A stretch of DNA of 64,000 nucleotides from Cyclobacterium sp. Lineage in GTDB: Bacteria > Bacteroidota > Bacteroidia > Cytophagales > Cyclobacteriaceae. This document shows, piece after piece, positions 1-13,166 of this stretch. Within the stretch, counting starts at the first letter, position 1. Each line of letters begins with the position of its first letter. The position numbers and the translations under genes were made by a program. Location: NCBI RefSeq assembly GCF_014762705.1, contig NZ_JABURL010000056.1:23829-87828 (forward strand), given 5' to 3'. The notes under the pieces are model-generated. The model was not told the DNA's origin. It saw only the letters and a list, made by a program, of their open reading frames with translations, and ran no database searches.

Positions 1-1
1 G

Positions 2-436
2 GACCGGGTTTCGGACTTGAATTGCTTTTGGTTGGCTACGGATCCCTGGCACGGGGATTTTTTTGGGGACCAGCACCCACATAGAGCGGGTAAATTTAGT
101 CAGTATGATAGCTTAAAACTCTATTATGTGGGGCTTGGCGGCCATAACAATACCAAGACGAGGTTTCGCAGGTATTCCGGGGATGGACAAAAGCCTTTAC
201 TCCCGGAGCACGATCTCTCAGATGAAACCTATCTGATTGTCCCGAATGTACCGAATCGAATACGCATTATCGTGTACAATAGTACGATCCAATACTGGAG
301 AAATGAACAATTGATTTTCAATGTTTATGATGCTTCACCCTATTATTCGGGCTATTTTGGGTTTCGAACGGTGAATAATCACCTTGTCATTGATGATTTT
401 TACGTGTATGAGCTTTCAAAAATGGACGATCATTAG
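2..436 (+). CDS. DUF6250 domain protein, C-terminal part (5' end outside window)
   Basis: The reading frame is open from the first bases of the window, so this is the end of a longer gene; the apparent TTG start at 17 is not real. The visible 144 residues match the DUF6250 pattern as I know it: a start of the type SDLNCFW, then [18 protein letters not shown], then [10 protein letters not shown], then [20 protein letters not shown] at the C-terminus. This is a concanavalin-like beta-sandwich domain found in secreted proteins of Bacteroidota polysaccharide loci, probably binding or cutting a glycan. It lies 79 bases upstream of the first sulfatase start, in the same direction, and probably belongs to the same operon. 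The exact activity is unknown. Confidence 0.75.
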   Translation, partial: DRVSDLNCFWLATDPWHGDFFGDQHPHRAGKFSQYDSLKLYYVGLGGHNNTKTRFRRYSGDGQKPLLPEHDLSDETYLIVPNVPNRIRIIVYNSTIQYWRNEQLIFNVYDASPYYSGYFGFRTVNNHLVIDDFYVYELSKMDDH

Positions 437-515
437 CACCATAAAAAAGAAAACGAAGTTGAAAGTATTAACCATGTGGGAAAAGATCGAAAGCAACTAT
501 TTATATACTGCAAAA

Positions 516-1922
516 ATGAAAACATACATCACTGGGGCCTTCCTACTATTTGGCGTTTTTCTTATTTCCTGTTCGGAAAGGCAACAAGAAACAGAAATAA
601 GGAAACCCAATATCCTCTTTATCGCTGTGGATGATTTGCGGCCGGAGCTCAATTTTTATGGGGAAGGGCACATTCAGTCCCCCCACCTGGACCGGCTGGC
701 CGGCCAAAGCCTGGTATTCGATCGTGCCTATTGCAATGTGCCGGTTTGCGGGGCATCCCGGGCCAGCTTGCTGACCGGAGCCAGGCCTACACGCAACAGA
801 TTTATTGACTACAAAACCTTAAAGGATGCAGACTACCCCGATGCAGAATCCCTGCCCATGCACTTTAAGAACAACGGCTACACCACCCTATCCAATGGGA
901 AGGTATACCATCATGCTAAGGACGATTCCCTGGCCTGGGATGAAATATGGCATCCGGACGGAAAGTATACCTACGCTACCGAGGAATATAGGGAGATACG
1001 GGCAAATACCTTTCGCGGCATGCCCATGGAAAATGCCGATGTGCCGGATTCTGCGTACAGGGACGGTAAGTTGGCGCTAAAAGCCATACGTGATTTGAAC
1101 AAACTCAGAGATGGAAATAAGCCCTTTTTTCTGGCACTGGGATTTTACAAGCCGCATCTGCCCTTTACCGCGCCCAAAAAATACTGGGACCAGTACCGAC
1201 GGGAGGACATCGAGCTTCCCGAAAATTATCGGCAGCCCGAAACCACCCCCCGTAAGGCCTATCACAATTTTGGAGAACTTAGAAATTATGAAACCATACC
1301 CGAGGAAGGCCATTTGCCTGAAGAACTGGCAAAGGAGCTGATACACGGCTATTATGCCTGTGTCAGCTATACGGATGCACAGATCGGTATGGTATTGGAC
1401 GAATTGGAGCGACTGGGCCTGGCCGAGAATACCATTGTAGTCCTCTGGGGGGATCATGGCTGGAATTTGGGAGACCACAAGCTCTGGTGCAAGCATGCCA
1501 ATTTCAATTCATCCCTTCAAGTGCCGATGACCATCAAAGTTCCGGGAAAAACCAATGGCCGTCATACCGACTTTATCACAGAGACCATAGATCTTTATCC
1601 CAGCCTTTGTGAGCTGGCAGGCCTAGAAAAACCGGATCACCTGGAAGGAGACAGTTTTGTTTCGCTTATGGACACAGGGGAACGGGAAAAAGATTATGCC
1701 GTTTCAAAATTCCATGATGGCGTAACACTGGTGAAGGGATCATTTCAGTATACCGAATGGACCGATGACCAGGGTGAAGCCTATGAAAGGATGCTCTTCG
1801 ATCATAAAACCGATCCCCTCGAATTGGATAACCTGGCTGAAAAGGAGGAATACCAAAGCAAAGTGGATGAATTATCCATGGAACTGAGGGAAAGATGGGG
1901 TGAAAGTTTTTTAACGAACTAA
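516..1922 (+). CDS. S1 family sulfatase, iduronate-2-sulfatase-like lipoprotein
   Basis: Secreted sulfatase that should hydrolyse a sulfate ester on a polysaccharide or oligosaccharide. I chose the ATG at 516 because it gives a lipoprotein signal (FLISC, Cys19) and 468 residues; the upstream open frame has no signal. Metal-binding Asp39-Asp40 lie in [10 protein letters not shown]. The formylglycine motif is CGASR at residues 78-82, and [10 protein letters not shown] further on carries metal and sulfate ligands. The overall pattern ([32 protein letters not shown]) resembles iduronate-2-sulfatase-type S1 members. Activity needs a maturase that converts Cys78 to formylglycine; none is seen in this window. 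The next gene starts 10 bases after the stop, so the two are probably co-transcribed. The family is firm; the substrate is inferred. Confidence 0.92.
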   Translation: MKTYITGAFLLFGVFLISCSERQQETEIRKPNILFIAVDDLRPELNFYGEGHIQSPHLDRLAGQSLVFDRAYCNVPVCGASRASLLTGARPTRNRFIDYKTLKDADYPDAESLPMHFKNNGYTTLSNGKVYHHAKDDSLAWDEIWHPDGKYTYATEEYREIRANTFRGMPMENADVPDSAYRDGKLALKAIRDLNKLRDGNKPFFLALGFYKPHLPFTAPKKYWDQYRREDIELPENYRQPETTPRKAYHNFGELRNYETIPEEGHLPEELAKELIHGYYACVSYTDAQIGMVLDELERLGLAENTIVVLWGDHGWNLGDHKLWCKHANFNSSLQVPMTIKVPGKTNGRHTDFITETIDLYPSLCELAGLEKPDHLEGDSFVSLMDTGEREKDYAVSKFHDGVTLVKGSFQYTEWTDDQGEAYERMLFDHKTDPLELDNLAEKEEYQSKVDELSMELRERWGESFLTN

Positions 1923-1932
1923 AGCGACACAG

Positions 1933-4422
1933 ATGGGCAGCAAAAACACGTGTATCCTTTCACTTCTGGTATTTCTTAGTGGATGGCTTTCCGCCCAACA
2001 GCCTGAGCGTCCTTTAATCTGGGTACGTCCAGGTGAGCGATCGGCTATTCTGGAAAAAATCGAAAGGCAGGACTGGGCCCAAAAAATTTATTCTGATTTT
2101 ATCAACCAACTGGACGGGGATATTAAGGGCCATCAAACCGATCCGGCACTTTTCCTTCAGGACTTGCCCTTTGATTGGGAAAAGAAGCAACCGGATCGAT
2201 ACCCGCCTTTCCACCTGACCTACCATACTGAAAATGGGGATCACAAAAACCTGGACAATGCCACCGATGAAGAAATGGCCCAGGCAAGGACTTTAATCCG
2301 GTACCTGCAATTGGGCATCGATTGTGGCATGGCCTATTACCTGACTGAAGAAGAAAAATACGCCCAATGCGCCACGGATATTCTATATTCATTTATAAAA
2401 GGCGTGCTCCGGTCGGAAGTCTCGGACTGGCAGGGAAGGGGAGGTTGGCTTTTCCCCGACGATGGTTTCCGTGAAGTTAGGGAAATTGGCTACAAGGTCC
2501 CGTTGATATATGATTTCATTGCAGCTTTTATTAAAAAGGGGGGAAGGCCATATGACCTGGTAAAAAAGGAAAAAACCGATTTCCCCATCAACGAGGCCCA
2601 GGCGGTTTTTCGTACTTATGCCGACATCACCATCAATTATGGGATGATTCGATCCAACCATCCCATTTTGGAGGCACCCAACCTGGTTTACAATGCACTG
2701 GCCATGGAGGATGGAAAGGAGCGTGAAAGATTACTTTCCTACTTTCTGACCAAAAATACAGCACACCAGGATGCCTTGAATGAAATGGCGGCCATGTATA
2801 AGGAAAAGGGAGACCTTTGGCCCGAAACCTCCCAATACCTGAATGCTGCTGCCTCCATATTGACCAGACTGATGTTGGTGGTTAATAAATACGACCCTGG
2901 GTTGAGGCTGGGGGATAAGTACGCAAACCTTTTATTCTCCTTGCCGGCATTGGATTACCTTGTCTACCCCAACAATCAGCTCATCCGTTGGGGAGATGGT
3001 AAACGCACCGGTACACCCCCCTATAGCAGTTATGAAGAGGCTTACCTGCTGGGAGAGATGGATAGTGCCAGGCGAATCACCGATGAATTCGGGCCACTGC
3101 TTACAAGGGCTATAAACCAGGGTAGGTATGAAAGGGACGGTATGTTGGCAGTGCTTTGGTATGATCGGGAGTTTAAAGGTAAGGAAGCCAAACTGCTGCT
3201 TCCCCGAACCGACAAGGTGGATCATGCAGGTATATTTCTTCAACGAAATTTAAGTGCCTCCCAAAATCCCAATGATGGTTTGATGTGTTTCGTAGGTGGT
3301 GCCCATATGGTTCATGGCCATGCCGAAGGAATGAATATAGAACTTTATGGCAAAGGGGAAGTGTTGGGTGTAGATAATGGGAGGGGGCGTTATCAACAAG
3401 ACATACACGAAAATTATTCCCGTATCTTTGCGGCCCACAATACAGTAATCGTAAATGGCAATTCCAGAAGTGATGGTGGGTGGGTAAATTTGGGTATAAA
3501 CAGCGTTCAACTGCTCGCCATGGAACCCATGCCAAAAGAACTAGCCCTTTCACCCTACCATTCTTTTTCTACAACCAGTTTTATCGATGACAAAGGGGAA
3601 CAGGCAGAGGCTTACCAGGAGCGCACCCTGGCACTGATCAGAACCTCCGATACTACCGGATACTATGTGGATGTATTTCGCTCTAGATCCAAATTGCCCG
3701 ATCAATACCATGATTATTTGTACCACAATATTGGGGACAGGTTGGAAATCCTGAACGGTGATGTTAGCTTGAAGCCAACCCCTGACAGGTACATGGCCAA
3801 TGCCGGGTTGCCTTGGGTGCAGAACCAGGAATACCGCCATCCCGGCTGGCACTTTTTTGAGGATGTACATTCCACCGGTGAGTACAAAAAGAAGGTTCGG
3901 GCCAGGTTTATAGCCGAAAAATTTGAAAAACCGGTTTACATGGATTTGCATCTTCCGGCTGATGAAAGCCGGGAGTACACCCAGGTACTCGCTCCGCCTA
4001 CCTTTGAAGCACCTGCACCTTACGAAGATAAACCAACCCCTACTTTGGTGATCCGTAAAACAGGCGAAGCCTGGACCCAGCCTTTTGTGGTGGTGTTTGA
4101 ACCTTTTGAAGGAAACCCTGAAAACCATTCCATACAATCTGTTGAAAAACTGGAACAGGATGGGAAATTTAGAGGAATCCGCGTCCAAAGTTTCGCTGCT
4201 GGTAAAGGTTTGGTGCAATACATTATTACGCAGGTAAAGGGAGAGAGATATAACAACGATGACCTGGGTATTTCATTTATAGGATCATTTGCGGTTATCA
4301 CTGAGACATCAGCAGGAAAGCTGCAGAACATCTATATTGGTGAAGGGGAGGAACTCAGGTATGGGTACATCAACGTTAAACCAGCATTTCCAGATAGATC
4401 ATTGTACCGGGAATTTCGATGA
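1933..4422 (+). CDS. Heparinase II/III family protein (putative polysaccharide lyase)
   Basis: 829 residues with a cleavable signal peptide (ending LSAQQP). The first half is a helical, alginate-lyase-like toroid. The second half is a heparinase II/III-type beta-sandwich domain, recognised by HMVHGHAEGMNIELYGKGE (from about residue 457), then GVDNGRGRYQQD and RIFAAHNTVIVNG. Family members cleave uronic-acid-containing glycans by beta-elimination, using a Tyr and His pair. That fits a sulfated, uronate-bearing substrate and the adjacent sulfatase, which ends 10 bases upstream. The protein is periplasmic or outer-surface. PL family and substrate cannot be fixed by eye. Nothing appears broken: length and domain order look complete. 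Confidence 0.85.
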   Translation: MGSKNTCILSLLVFLSGWLSAQQPERPLIWVRPGERSAILEKIERQDWAQKIYSDFINQLDGDIKGHQTDPALFLQDLPFDWEKKQPDRYPPFHLTYHTENGDHKNLDNATDEEMAQARTLIRYLQLGIDCGMAYYLTEEEKYAQCATDILYSFIKGVLRSEVSDWQGRGGWLFPDDGFREVREIGYKVPLIYDFIAAFIKKGGRPYDLVKKEKTDFPINEAQAVFRTYADITINYGMIRSNHPILEAPNLVYNALAMEDGKERERLLSYFLTKNTAHQDALNEMAAMYKEKGDLWPETSQYLNAAASILTRLMLVVNKYDPGLRLGDKYANLLFSLPALDYLVYPNNQLIRWGDGKRTGTPPYSSYEEAYLLGEMDSARRITDEFGPLLTRAINQGRYERDGMLAVLWYDREFKGKEAKLLLPRTDKVDHAGIFLQRNLSASQNPNDGLMCFVGGAHMVHGHAEGMNIELYGKGEVLGVDNGRGRYQQDIHENYSRIFAAHNTVIVNGNSRSDGGWVNLGINSVQLLAMEPMPKELALSPYHSFSTTSFIDDKGEQAEAYQERTLALIRTSDTTGYYVDVFRSRSKLPDQYHDYLYHNIGDRLEILNGDVSLKPTPDRYMANAGLPWVQNQEYRHPGWHFFEDVHSTGEYKKKVRARFIAEKFEKPVYMDLHLPADESREYTQVLAPPTFEAPAPYEDKPTPTLVIRKTGEAWTQPFVVVFEPFEGNPENHSIQSVEKLEQDGKFRGIRVQSFAAGKGLVQYIITQVKGERYNNDDLGISFIGSFAVITETSAGKLQNIYIGEGEELRYGYINVKPAFPDRSLYREFR

Positions 4423-4696
4423 GGACCGGAAATCTAAGAATTGGCAAAAAAGAATGGGGTACCAACAAATCAGTAGTTTTGAAGCCCAATATTATAGGTT
4501 CGTTGACCTTTTTGTTTAGGCTGAATTGGGTTTGACGATGATAAATTTAAGGTATTGGCTTCAAATAACATTCACAGTGAAAGGTAAAAGTATTTGTAAC
4601 CCACTGCGAAAGGTTTTTGAATAGGGTAGCTATTATAGTTAAATTGAGGCTTTAAAGAAATTCTAAGTCATTTTATTTAAATAAACCGAAAAGAAC

Positions 4697-5728
4697 ATGA
4701 ATATCAAGAATTATTTGACCATTTCGTTTTTGATTGCAGGGGTCTTGACTTTGCTGTCATGTTCGGAAAACAAACCTGAAGAAAGTGAGCAGGACCAGGA
4801 CAGTCCAAAGGAAAAAAGCTGGGAAATCCTTGATTGTGAAGGTAGTCCAAATGCCAGACATGAAAATAGTTTTGTGGAGGTAAATGATAAATTTTACCTG
4901 CTTGGGGGCCGGGGCATCAAGCCCGTGAATATTTTTGATCCAGCATCCAATAGTTGGACATCCGGGGCTGAGCCACCGGTGGAAGTGCACCATTTTCAGG
5001 CGGTGGCCTATGCCGGTAAGATTTATATTATAGGGGCCATGACAGGACCTTATCCCCGTGAAAAACCCCTGGAAAATATCCTGATTTATGATCCGGCAAA
5101 TGATGCCTGGGAAATGGGAGATACCATTCCGGAAGAAAGGCGCAGGGGCTCTGCAGGAGTGATCGTGACAGGTGACAAGGCCATCGTCCTGAGTGGTATC
5201 ATCGATGGGCACTGGGAAGGGCATGTACCCTGGACAGATCAATATGATTTTAGTACCGGGGAATGGACAGTGCTGGCTGATGCTCCCCGACCAAGAGATC
5301 ATTTCCATGCAGCCATGAATGAAGGAAAGATTTATTGCGCCGGGGGAAGGAATTCATCTGCCAAAACCGGTGATACCTTTGAGCTGACCATTCCTGAGGT
5401 GGATGTTTATGATATTGCTGATAATTCCTGGAGCTCCCTGCCGGAAGGGCAACATTTGCCTACTGAAAGGGCAGGTACTTCAAGTGCTTTTATCGGGCAG
5501 CAGCTGGTGATTATCGGAGGGGAGAGTGCCAGTCAGGAAGTGGCACATGCTGAGGTGGAGGCCTATCATACCGGCAACCAAACCTGGGAAAGGCTGGATC
5601 CATTGGTCCGGGGTCGACACGGTTCCCAGGCCATCGTGTACAAAGGGGCAATTTACATTGCCGCCGGAAGTGGCAACAGGGGAGGAAGCCCGGAGTTGGA
5701 TACCATTGAAAGGTATGCTGAGGAATAA
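4697..5728 (+). CDS. Kelch-repeat lipoprotein
   Basis: 343 residues. The signal ends in a lipobox (LLSCS, Cys22), followed by an acidic Glu/Asp-rich linker, so the protein is probably anchored to the outer membrane. The rest is made of about six kelch blades, each with a Gly pair followed by Tyr and Trp spacing: FYLLGGRG, IYIIGAMTG, AIVLSGIIDG, IYCAGGRNSS, LVIIGGESAS, IYIAAGSGNRGG. Kelch propellers in this phylum include sialic-acid mutarotases and galactose-oxidase-like folds, but I see no diagnostic active site. It sits between a lyase and a sulfatase-rhamnosidase in the same direction, which suggests a glycan-binding or epimerase role. Function is an inference only. Confidence 0.85.
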   Translation: MNIKNYLTISFLIAGVLTLLSCSENKPEESEQDQDSPKEKSWEILDCEGSPNARHENSFVEVNDKFYLLGGRGIKPVNIFDPASNSWTSGAEPPVEVHHFQAVAYAGKIYIIGAMTGPYPREKPLENILIYDPANDAWEMGDTIPEERRRGSAGVIVTGDKAIVLSGIIDGHWEGHVPWTDQYDFSTGEWTVLADAPRPRDHFHAAMNEGKIYCAGGRNSSAKTGDTFELTIPEVDVYDIADNSWSSLPEGQHLPTERAGTSSAFIGQQLVIIGGESASQEVAHAEVEAYHTGNQTWERLDPLVRGRHGSQAIVYKGAIYIAAGSGNRGGSPELDTIERYAEE

Positions 5729-5842
5729 TTATCTCTTAAAAAATCAGTATTGCTGATAATGGCTACCGGAAATGGGATTTTTAAGAAAAAGGAGTACTTT
5801 TAATATTCCTTTTTCACCATAGCAATTGAAATAACCTAACAT

Positions 5843-8800
5843 ATGCTTAAAACGATTTATACCCTTTTGGTATTGATGGCCACCACCCAACTGTTTTGCC
5901 AGGCCCAATCCCAAAATGATCCGGACAAAAAACCCAATATCATCTTTATACTGACCGATGACCAGCGCTGGGATGCGCTCGGACATGCCGGCAACGAATT
6001 GATCCATACTCCTGAAATGGACCGGCTTGCTGAAGAGGGAGCCTACTTTAAAAATGCGCTGGTGACCACCCCCATCTGTGCGGCCAGCCGGGCTACTATT
6101 TTTACAGGACTTTACGAAAGAACCCATGCCTATACCTTTCAGACCGGCCCCATCAAGGCCGAATACATGGAAACGTCCTATCCCAAACTGTTGAAAGAAG
6201 CTGGATACCGGCTGGGGTTTTACGGAAAATACGGAGTCAACTACAAGGACCTTGCCGGGCAATTTGACGAATACGAATCCTACGACAGGAACGGACAATT
6301 TAAGGACCGAAGAGGCTATTTTTACAAAACAATCGGCAGCGATACCGTCCACCTTACCCGCTATACCGGACAACAGGCCCTGGACTTTATCGAAAACGCC
6401 AATGCCGATGAACCCTTTTGCTTATCCTTGTCTTTCAGTGCCCCCCATGCCCACGATTCGGCGGAGGATCAGTATTTCTGGCAGGATGAGACGGATCCCC
6501 TCTTGCAGGGCATTACCATTCCCGATGCGGACCTTTCCGAAGACCGCTTTTTTGATGCCCAACCAGAGATCGTCAAGTCCGGCTTTAACCGGCTGCGCTG
6601 GACCTGGCGCTACGATACGCCGGAAAAATACCAGCACAGCGTCAAAGGTTATTACCGCATGCTTTCAGGCATAGACCTGGAAATTGCCAAAATCAGACAG
6701 CAACTTAGAGCCAAAGGTCTGGACCAGAATACAGTCATTATCCTTATGGGAGACAATGGCTATTTCCTGGGTGAAAGGCAATTGGCCGGCAAGTGGCTGA
6801 TGTATGACAATTCAATTCGGGTGCCATTGATGGTTTACGATCCAAGACTTTCCAGCCATGTGGATTCAGAGGAAATGGCTGCCAATGTGGATGTGCCGGC
6901 CACCATTTTGGATTTGGCCGGCGTTCAGATACCCGATGCCTACCAGGGCAAAAGCCTGATGCCGGTGGTGAAGGGAGAGCGGCTCAACCGGGATACCGTC
7001 CTGATCGAACACCTTTGGGATTTTGAAAATATCCCGCCAAGTGAAGGCCTTCGCACGGCAGAATGGAAGTATTTCCGCTATGTCAATGACAAATCCATTG
7101 AAGAATTATATCATCTGGGAGAAGACCCAAAAGAAATCAATAACCTGGCTGCTGATCCTGCCCATGCAGCTACCCTGCAAGCATTCCGCAAAAAGTTGGA
7201 CGCCATGGGGGAGGCCTTATCCGATGAAAGCACGGCCGCTCCGGTAAACCTTCATGTAGAAATGATCAGGAAACCTTCAGGACTAACCTTAAAAGATCAC
7301 AACCCCGAGTTTGGCTGGCAGGTACCGGAAGGCCTGGTCTTTCAGTCGGCCTACCAGGTTTTGGTCAGCAGTTCAGAGGAAAAAATCTACCAAAATCTGG
7401 GCGATGTATGGGATAGCGGTAAAGTGCAGGGATCAAAATCCTTAAATATTGCCTATGAAGGTCCGGATCTGAAGGAAAACAAGGACTACTTTTGGAAGGT
7501 GAGGCTGTGGGATGGAGACAACCGCACGGGTCGTTATGCCCAAAGCCAGGCATTCCGTGTAGGGGGAGATGGTGGTTACCTGACCACTGCCAATGGTTTT
7601 ATGCAGGAAGACATCCTGCCTCAATCGCTTGAAAAAGTAGGAGAAGATACCTGGCTGGCTGATTTTGGCAAGGCAGCTTTTGCCAATTTGGCCTTCTCTT
7701 ATTCCACGGATAAGTCCGAAACCCTGACCATCCGTCTGGGAGAGCAACTGGAAAGAGGCAGGATCAACCGGGATCCTCAGGGTCATATCCGCTTTCAGGA
7801 AGTGGAGGTGCCCGTCAGTCCTGAAAAAGACCGATATGTTCTGCAATTACCAGCGGATAAAAGGAATACAGGCCCGGCAGCGGTGGCCCTTACGGATTCA
7901 TTTCCGGTATTGCTGCCTTATCGGTATGCCGAAATTGTAGCCCAAAAACAGCCGGAAGCACTTACCCAGCAAGCCTATTTTGGTTATTTTGAAGAAGATC
8001 AAAGTCAGTTCAGCAGTTCGGATACCATACTGAATCAGGTATGGGACCTATGTAAGTATTCCATGAAAGCCACATCCTTTGCAGGTATTTATGTGGACGG
8101 GGACAGAGAGCGCATTCCCTATGAGGCAGATGCCTATATCAACCAGCTCAGCCACTATGCGGTGGATTGGGAATACCCCATTGCCCGCAGGAGTATCGAA
8201 TACTTTATGGAAAATCCCACCTGGCCCACCGAATGGCAGTTGCATGTGGCCCTGATGTTTTATGAGGATTACCTGTACACAGGCAATACCGAGCTGATTG
8301 AACACTATTACGATGAACTCAAGCACAAAACCCTGATGGAGCTGGCCCGTGAAGACGGGCTGATAAGTTCTGCCAACGCAACGCCGGAGTTTATGAAAAA
8401 GCTTGGATTTAAAGATCCGGATGTGAAAATGAGAGACATTGTGGACTGGCCTCCGGCACAGAAGGATACCGGATGGGAGTTGGCCACCGAAGAAGGGGAG
8501 CGGGACGGATTTGTTTTCACCCCTATCAACACCGTAATCAACGCACTGTATTTCCGCAACCTGGAAATCATGGGGGAATTTGCCCGGCTGTTGGGCAGAA
8601 CCCGGGAAGCGATGGAGTACGAGTTGATGGCGGCAAAGGTAAAGAAAGCAGTGACCGAAAAATTGATTGATCCGGAGAAAGGCATTTACCTGGATGGTGA
8701 GGGGGCCGGCCATTCTTCCCTGCATGCCAACATGATGCCGCTGGCCTTTAATATGGTGCCCGAAGAAAACATTCCGGCTGTGGTGGAATTTATCAAATCC

Positions 8801-9346
8801 AGGGGCATGGCCTGCAGCGTCTATGGATCCCAATACCTGATGGATGGGCTATACAACGCCGGGGAGGCCGACTATGCCCTGGAACTGATGACCGCCACCC
8901 ATGACCGCAGCTGGTGGAACATGATCGCTATTGGTTCTACCATGACTCTGGAAGCCTGGGACATGAAATACAAGCCCAATGCAGATTGGAACCATGCCTG
9001 GGGAGCCGTTCCCGGGAATATCGTCGCCCGGAAAATGTGGGGCATTATCCCCAAGACGCCAGGGGGCAGCCTGCTGGAGATCCGGCCTCAGCTAAGCAGG
9101 TTGACGGAAACGGATATAGCTGTTCCCTTCCTTACAGGCAAGGTGAAGGCTTCCTACAAAAAGGTGAACAACCGCTTACAGCGCTATGCCTTTGAGCTGC
9201 CGGCCAATGTCTCGGCGGATTTGTTTTTGGAATTTGGACCCAATGATGCCGTCTCCCTCAATGGAGAAAAAGTCAATACCCAGTTTGGCTCCATCCGGCT
9301 TTCTCCGGGAAAGAGCGAAATTGAACTTCAGGTGAATTCTTTTTAA
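5843..9346 (+). CDS. Bifunctional S1 sulfatase / GH78 alpha-L-rhamnosidase
   Basis: A 1167-residue two-enzyme fusion with a signal peptide (cleavage near QAQSQ). Residues about 28-465 are an S1 sulfatase: metal-binding FILTDDQRWD, formylglycine motif CAASR at 79-83, and MGDNGYFLGERQ with later metal ligands. Residues about 480-1165 are GH78: an Ig-like N domain (NPEFGWQVP, YFWKVRLWDGD), then the alpha-helical barrel with VDGDRERIPYEADAYINQ carrying the acidic catalytic region, and EAWDMKYKPNADWNHAWGA near the end. The same domain order is known from the ulvan locus of Formosa agariphila, where it removes sulfate and rhamnose. No frame break separates the halves. This gene is the strongest pointer to a rhamnose-sulfate substrate. 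Confidence 0.9.
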   Translation: MLKTIYTLLVLMATTQLFCQAQSQNDPDKKPNIIFILTDDQRWDALGHAGNELIHTPEMDRLAEEGAYFKNALVTTPICAASRATIFTGLYERTHAYTFQTGPIKAEYMETSYPKLLKEAGYRLGFYGKYGVNYKDLAGQFDEYESYDRNGQFKDRRGYFYKTIGSDTVHLTRYTGQQALDFIENANADEPFCLSLSFSAPHAHDSAEDQYFWQDETDPLLQGITIPDADLSEDRFFDAQPEIVKSGFNRLRWTWRYDTPEKYQHSVKGYYRMLSGIDLEIAKIRQQLRAKGLDQNTVIILMGDNGYFLGERQLAGKWLMYDNSIRVPLMVYDPRLSSHVDSEEMAANVDVPATILDLAGVQIPDAYQGKSLMPVVKGERLNRDTVLIEHLWDFENIPPSEGLRTAEWKYFRYVNDKSIEELYHLGEDPKEINNLAADPAHAATLQAFRKKLDAMGEALSDESTAAPVNLHVEMIRKPSGLTLKDHNPEFGWQVPEGLVFQSAYQVLVSSSEEKIYQNLGDVWDSGKVQGSKSLNIAYEGPDLKENKDYFWKVRLWDGDNRTGRYAQSQAFRVGGDGGYLTTANGFMQEDILPQSLEKVGEDTWLADFGKAAFANLAFSYSTDKSETLTIRLGEQLERGRINRDPQGHIRFQEVEVPVSPEKDRYVLQLPADKRNTGPAAVALTDSFPVLLPYRYAEIVAQKQPEALTQQAYFGYFEEDQSQFSSSDTILNQVWDLCKYSMKATSFAGIYVDGDRERIPYEADAYINQLSHYAVDWEYPIARRSIEYFMENPTWPTEWQLHVALMFYEDYLYTGNTELIEHYYDELKHKTLMELAREDGLISSANATPEFMKKLGFKDPDVKMRDIVDWPPAQKDTGWELATEEGERDGFVFTPINTVINALYFRNLEIMGEFARLLGRTREAMEYELMAAKVKKAVTEKLIDPEKGIYLDGEGAGHSSLHANMMPLAFNMVPEENIPAVVEFIKSRGMACSVYGSQYLMDGLYNAGEADYALELMTATHDRSWWNMIAIGSTMTLEAWDMKYKPNADWNHAWGAVPGNIVARKMWGIIPKTPGGSLLEIRPQLSRLTETDIAVPFLTGKVKASYKKVNNRLQRYAFELPANVSADLFLEFGPNDAVSLNGEKVNTQFGSIRLSPGKSEIELQVNSF

Positions 9347-9569
9347 AGTAACCTTAGAAATTACTGGTGAAAAATGACATATTTTTTTTCATAGATACTA
9401 CTGCAAGAGGCAGGATATTCACCCTGTTTGTCTGTTACAGCTGATTCTAATACATTAAACAAATTTTGCAAACAAATAATCCGGATTTTGTACTCCATTT
9501 TATTTAACCTTTTGTTCAAAACTACGTTTTGTTTATGTGATATTGATTTTCATTTTAAAACATTCGGCC

Positions 9570-10031
9570 ATGAAAAATATATTTTTGCTTTTAACAGGAT
9601 TCTTTTTTTGCTCAGGGGTCACTTTTGGGCAAAATATATTAGGGTTCAAGGCCTTTCCCAATAAACTGAATAAACTCAAGACGTTTCCATCTATTTCTGA
9701 TCTGAGTATGCCAGGTTTTACATGGTTCCCAAATAATTCGGGGATTATTGAGGGGGAATTATCATTTCTGGAAAAACACCAACCAATGGCACTTGTCAAT
9801 AAAAAAAAGCTGTCTGATAAGGGCAAGGCATTGGCGAGAACTTTTTCGGAACAAGACAATATGCCTATCATTGACCTTTCTAAAGGATTTTCTTCCAATT
9901 TGCACATTAAAATATTTCCAGAAGATTATCCCTCCAATATGCCTATAATACCTGGAAGAACCCAAATAATTCAGGAGGGTTTGAATGTGGGCGATGCCCC
10001 AATTATTATCCCTGATGCCAGGAATCCCTAG
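9570..10031 (+). CDS. Small secreted protein of unknown function
   Basis: 153 residues from the ATG at 9570, which gives a clear signal peptide (hydrophobic stretch, then SGVTFGQN). I do not recognise the family. The mature part is short, with recurring hydrophobic-Pro segments: DNMPIIDLSKG, NMPIIPGR, DAPIIIPDAR. No Cys pair, metal motif or transmembrane segment is visible after the signal. It is flanked by about 220 bases upstream and 390 downstream, so it is likely a single-gene unit. Expression and role are unknown. The codon pattern and signal peptide argue that it is a real gene. Confidence 0.6.
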   Translation: MKNIFLLLTGFFFCSGVTFGQNILGFKAFPNKLNKLKTFPSISDLSMPGFTWFPNNSGIIEGELSFLEKHQPMALVNKKKLSDKGKALARTFSEQDNMPIIDLSKGFSSNLHIKIFPEDYPSNMPIIPGRTQIIQEGLNVGDAPIIIPDARNP

Positions 10032-12694
<2,663 letters not shown>

Positions 12695-12742
12695 GGTGTT
12701 TCTACTTAAGTCTTAAATAATTGGGTTATAAATCAACTTTAT

Positions 12743-12774
12743 AGAAAGCCAGATCCTAGGGTCTGGCTTTTTTA
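12743..12774 (+). terminator. Rho-independent terminator after katG
   Basis: Perfect inverted repeat AAAGCCAGA (12745-12753) and TCTGGCTTT (12762-12770), with an eight-base loop and a T-rich tail. It begins about 50 bases after the katG stop. Confidence 0.85.
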
Positions 12775-13166
12775 TTCTTTGCCTGGTGTCTTTGTCAAAC
12801 CTTGAGTGAGGGGGATTGGGTTTTGAGATAGGTCGATGCACAAAATACCATCATTGCAGTGGTTCTGTGAGGCTTTTTGTATCGATAAGATAACTCAACA
12901 GACGAACCAGATTAGCCATAGGTGAAGGCTTGATTTGACACTCTTGAATAATTCTCAATGGTACTGCAATTCGGTACTGTCTAGTTATTGCGCCCAGACT
13001 TATTCAAATTTTTATGATGACCTATTTGCAATTCCTAGTTAAAAATTCAATGCTTCACACTTTCAAAAATAATTATTGAATAAAGAAATCAAGTATCTAC
13101 GGGATTGAATTTAATATTCTTTTTTTGAACTAAATAACATTGTAACTTTACAATAAATACTTGAAT
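12775..13166. other. Intergenic region between katG terminator and CrtI-like gene
   Basis: About 390 bases without a credible gene on either strand. The last 100 bases are strongly AT-rich and probably carry the promoter of the following three-gene unit, but no clear -33/-7 pair can be fixed. Confidence 0.4.

Noticed and set aside
3550..4218. 222-codon open frame on the minus strand
   Set aside because: Opposite the heparinase II/III gene; no coherent protein features.
8048..8833. 261-codon open frame on the minus strand
   Set aside because: It lies fully within the GH78 coding region, has no domain or signal, and is explained by codon bias of the plus-strand gene.
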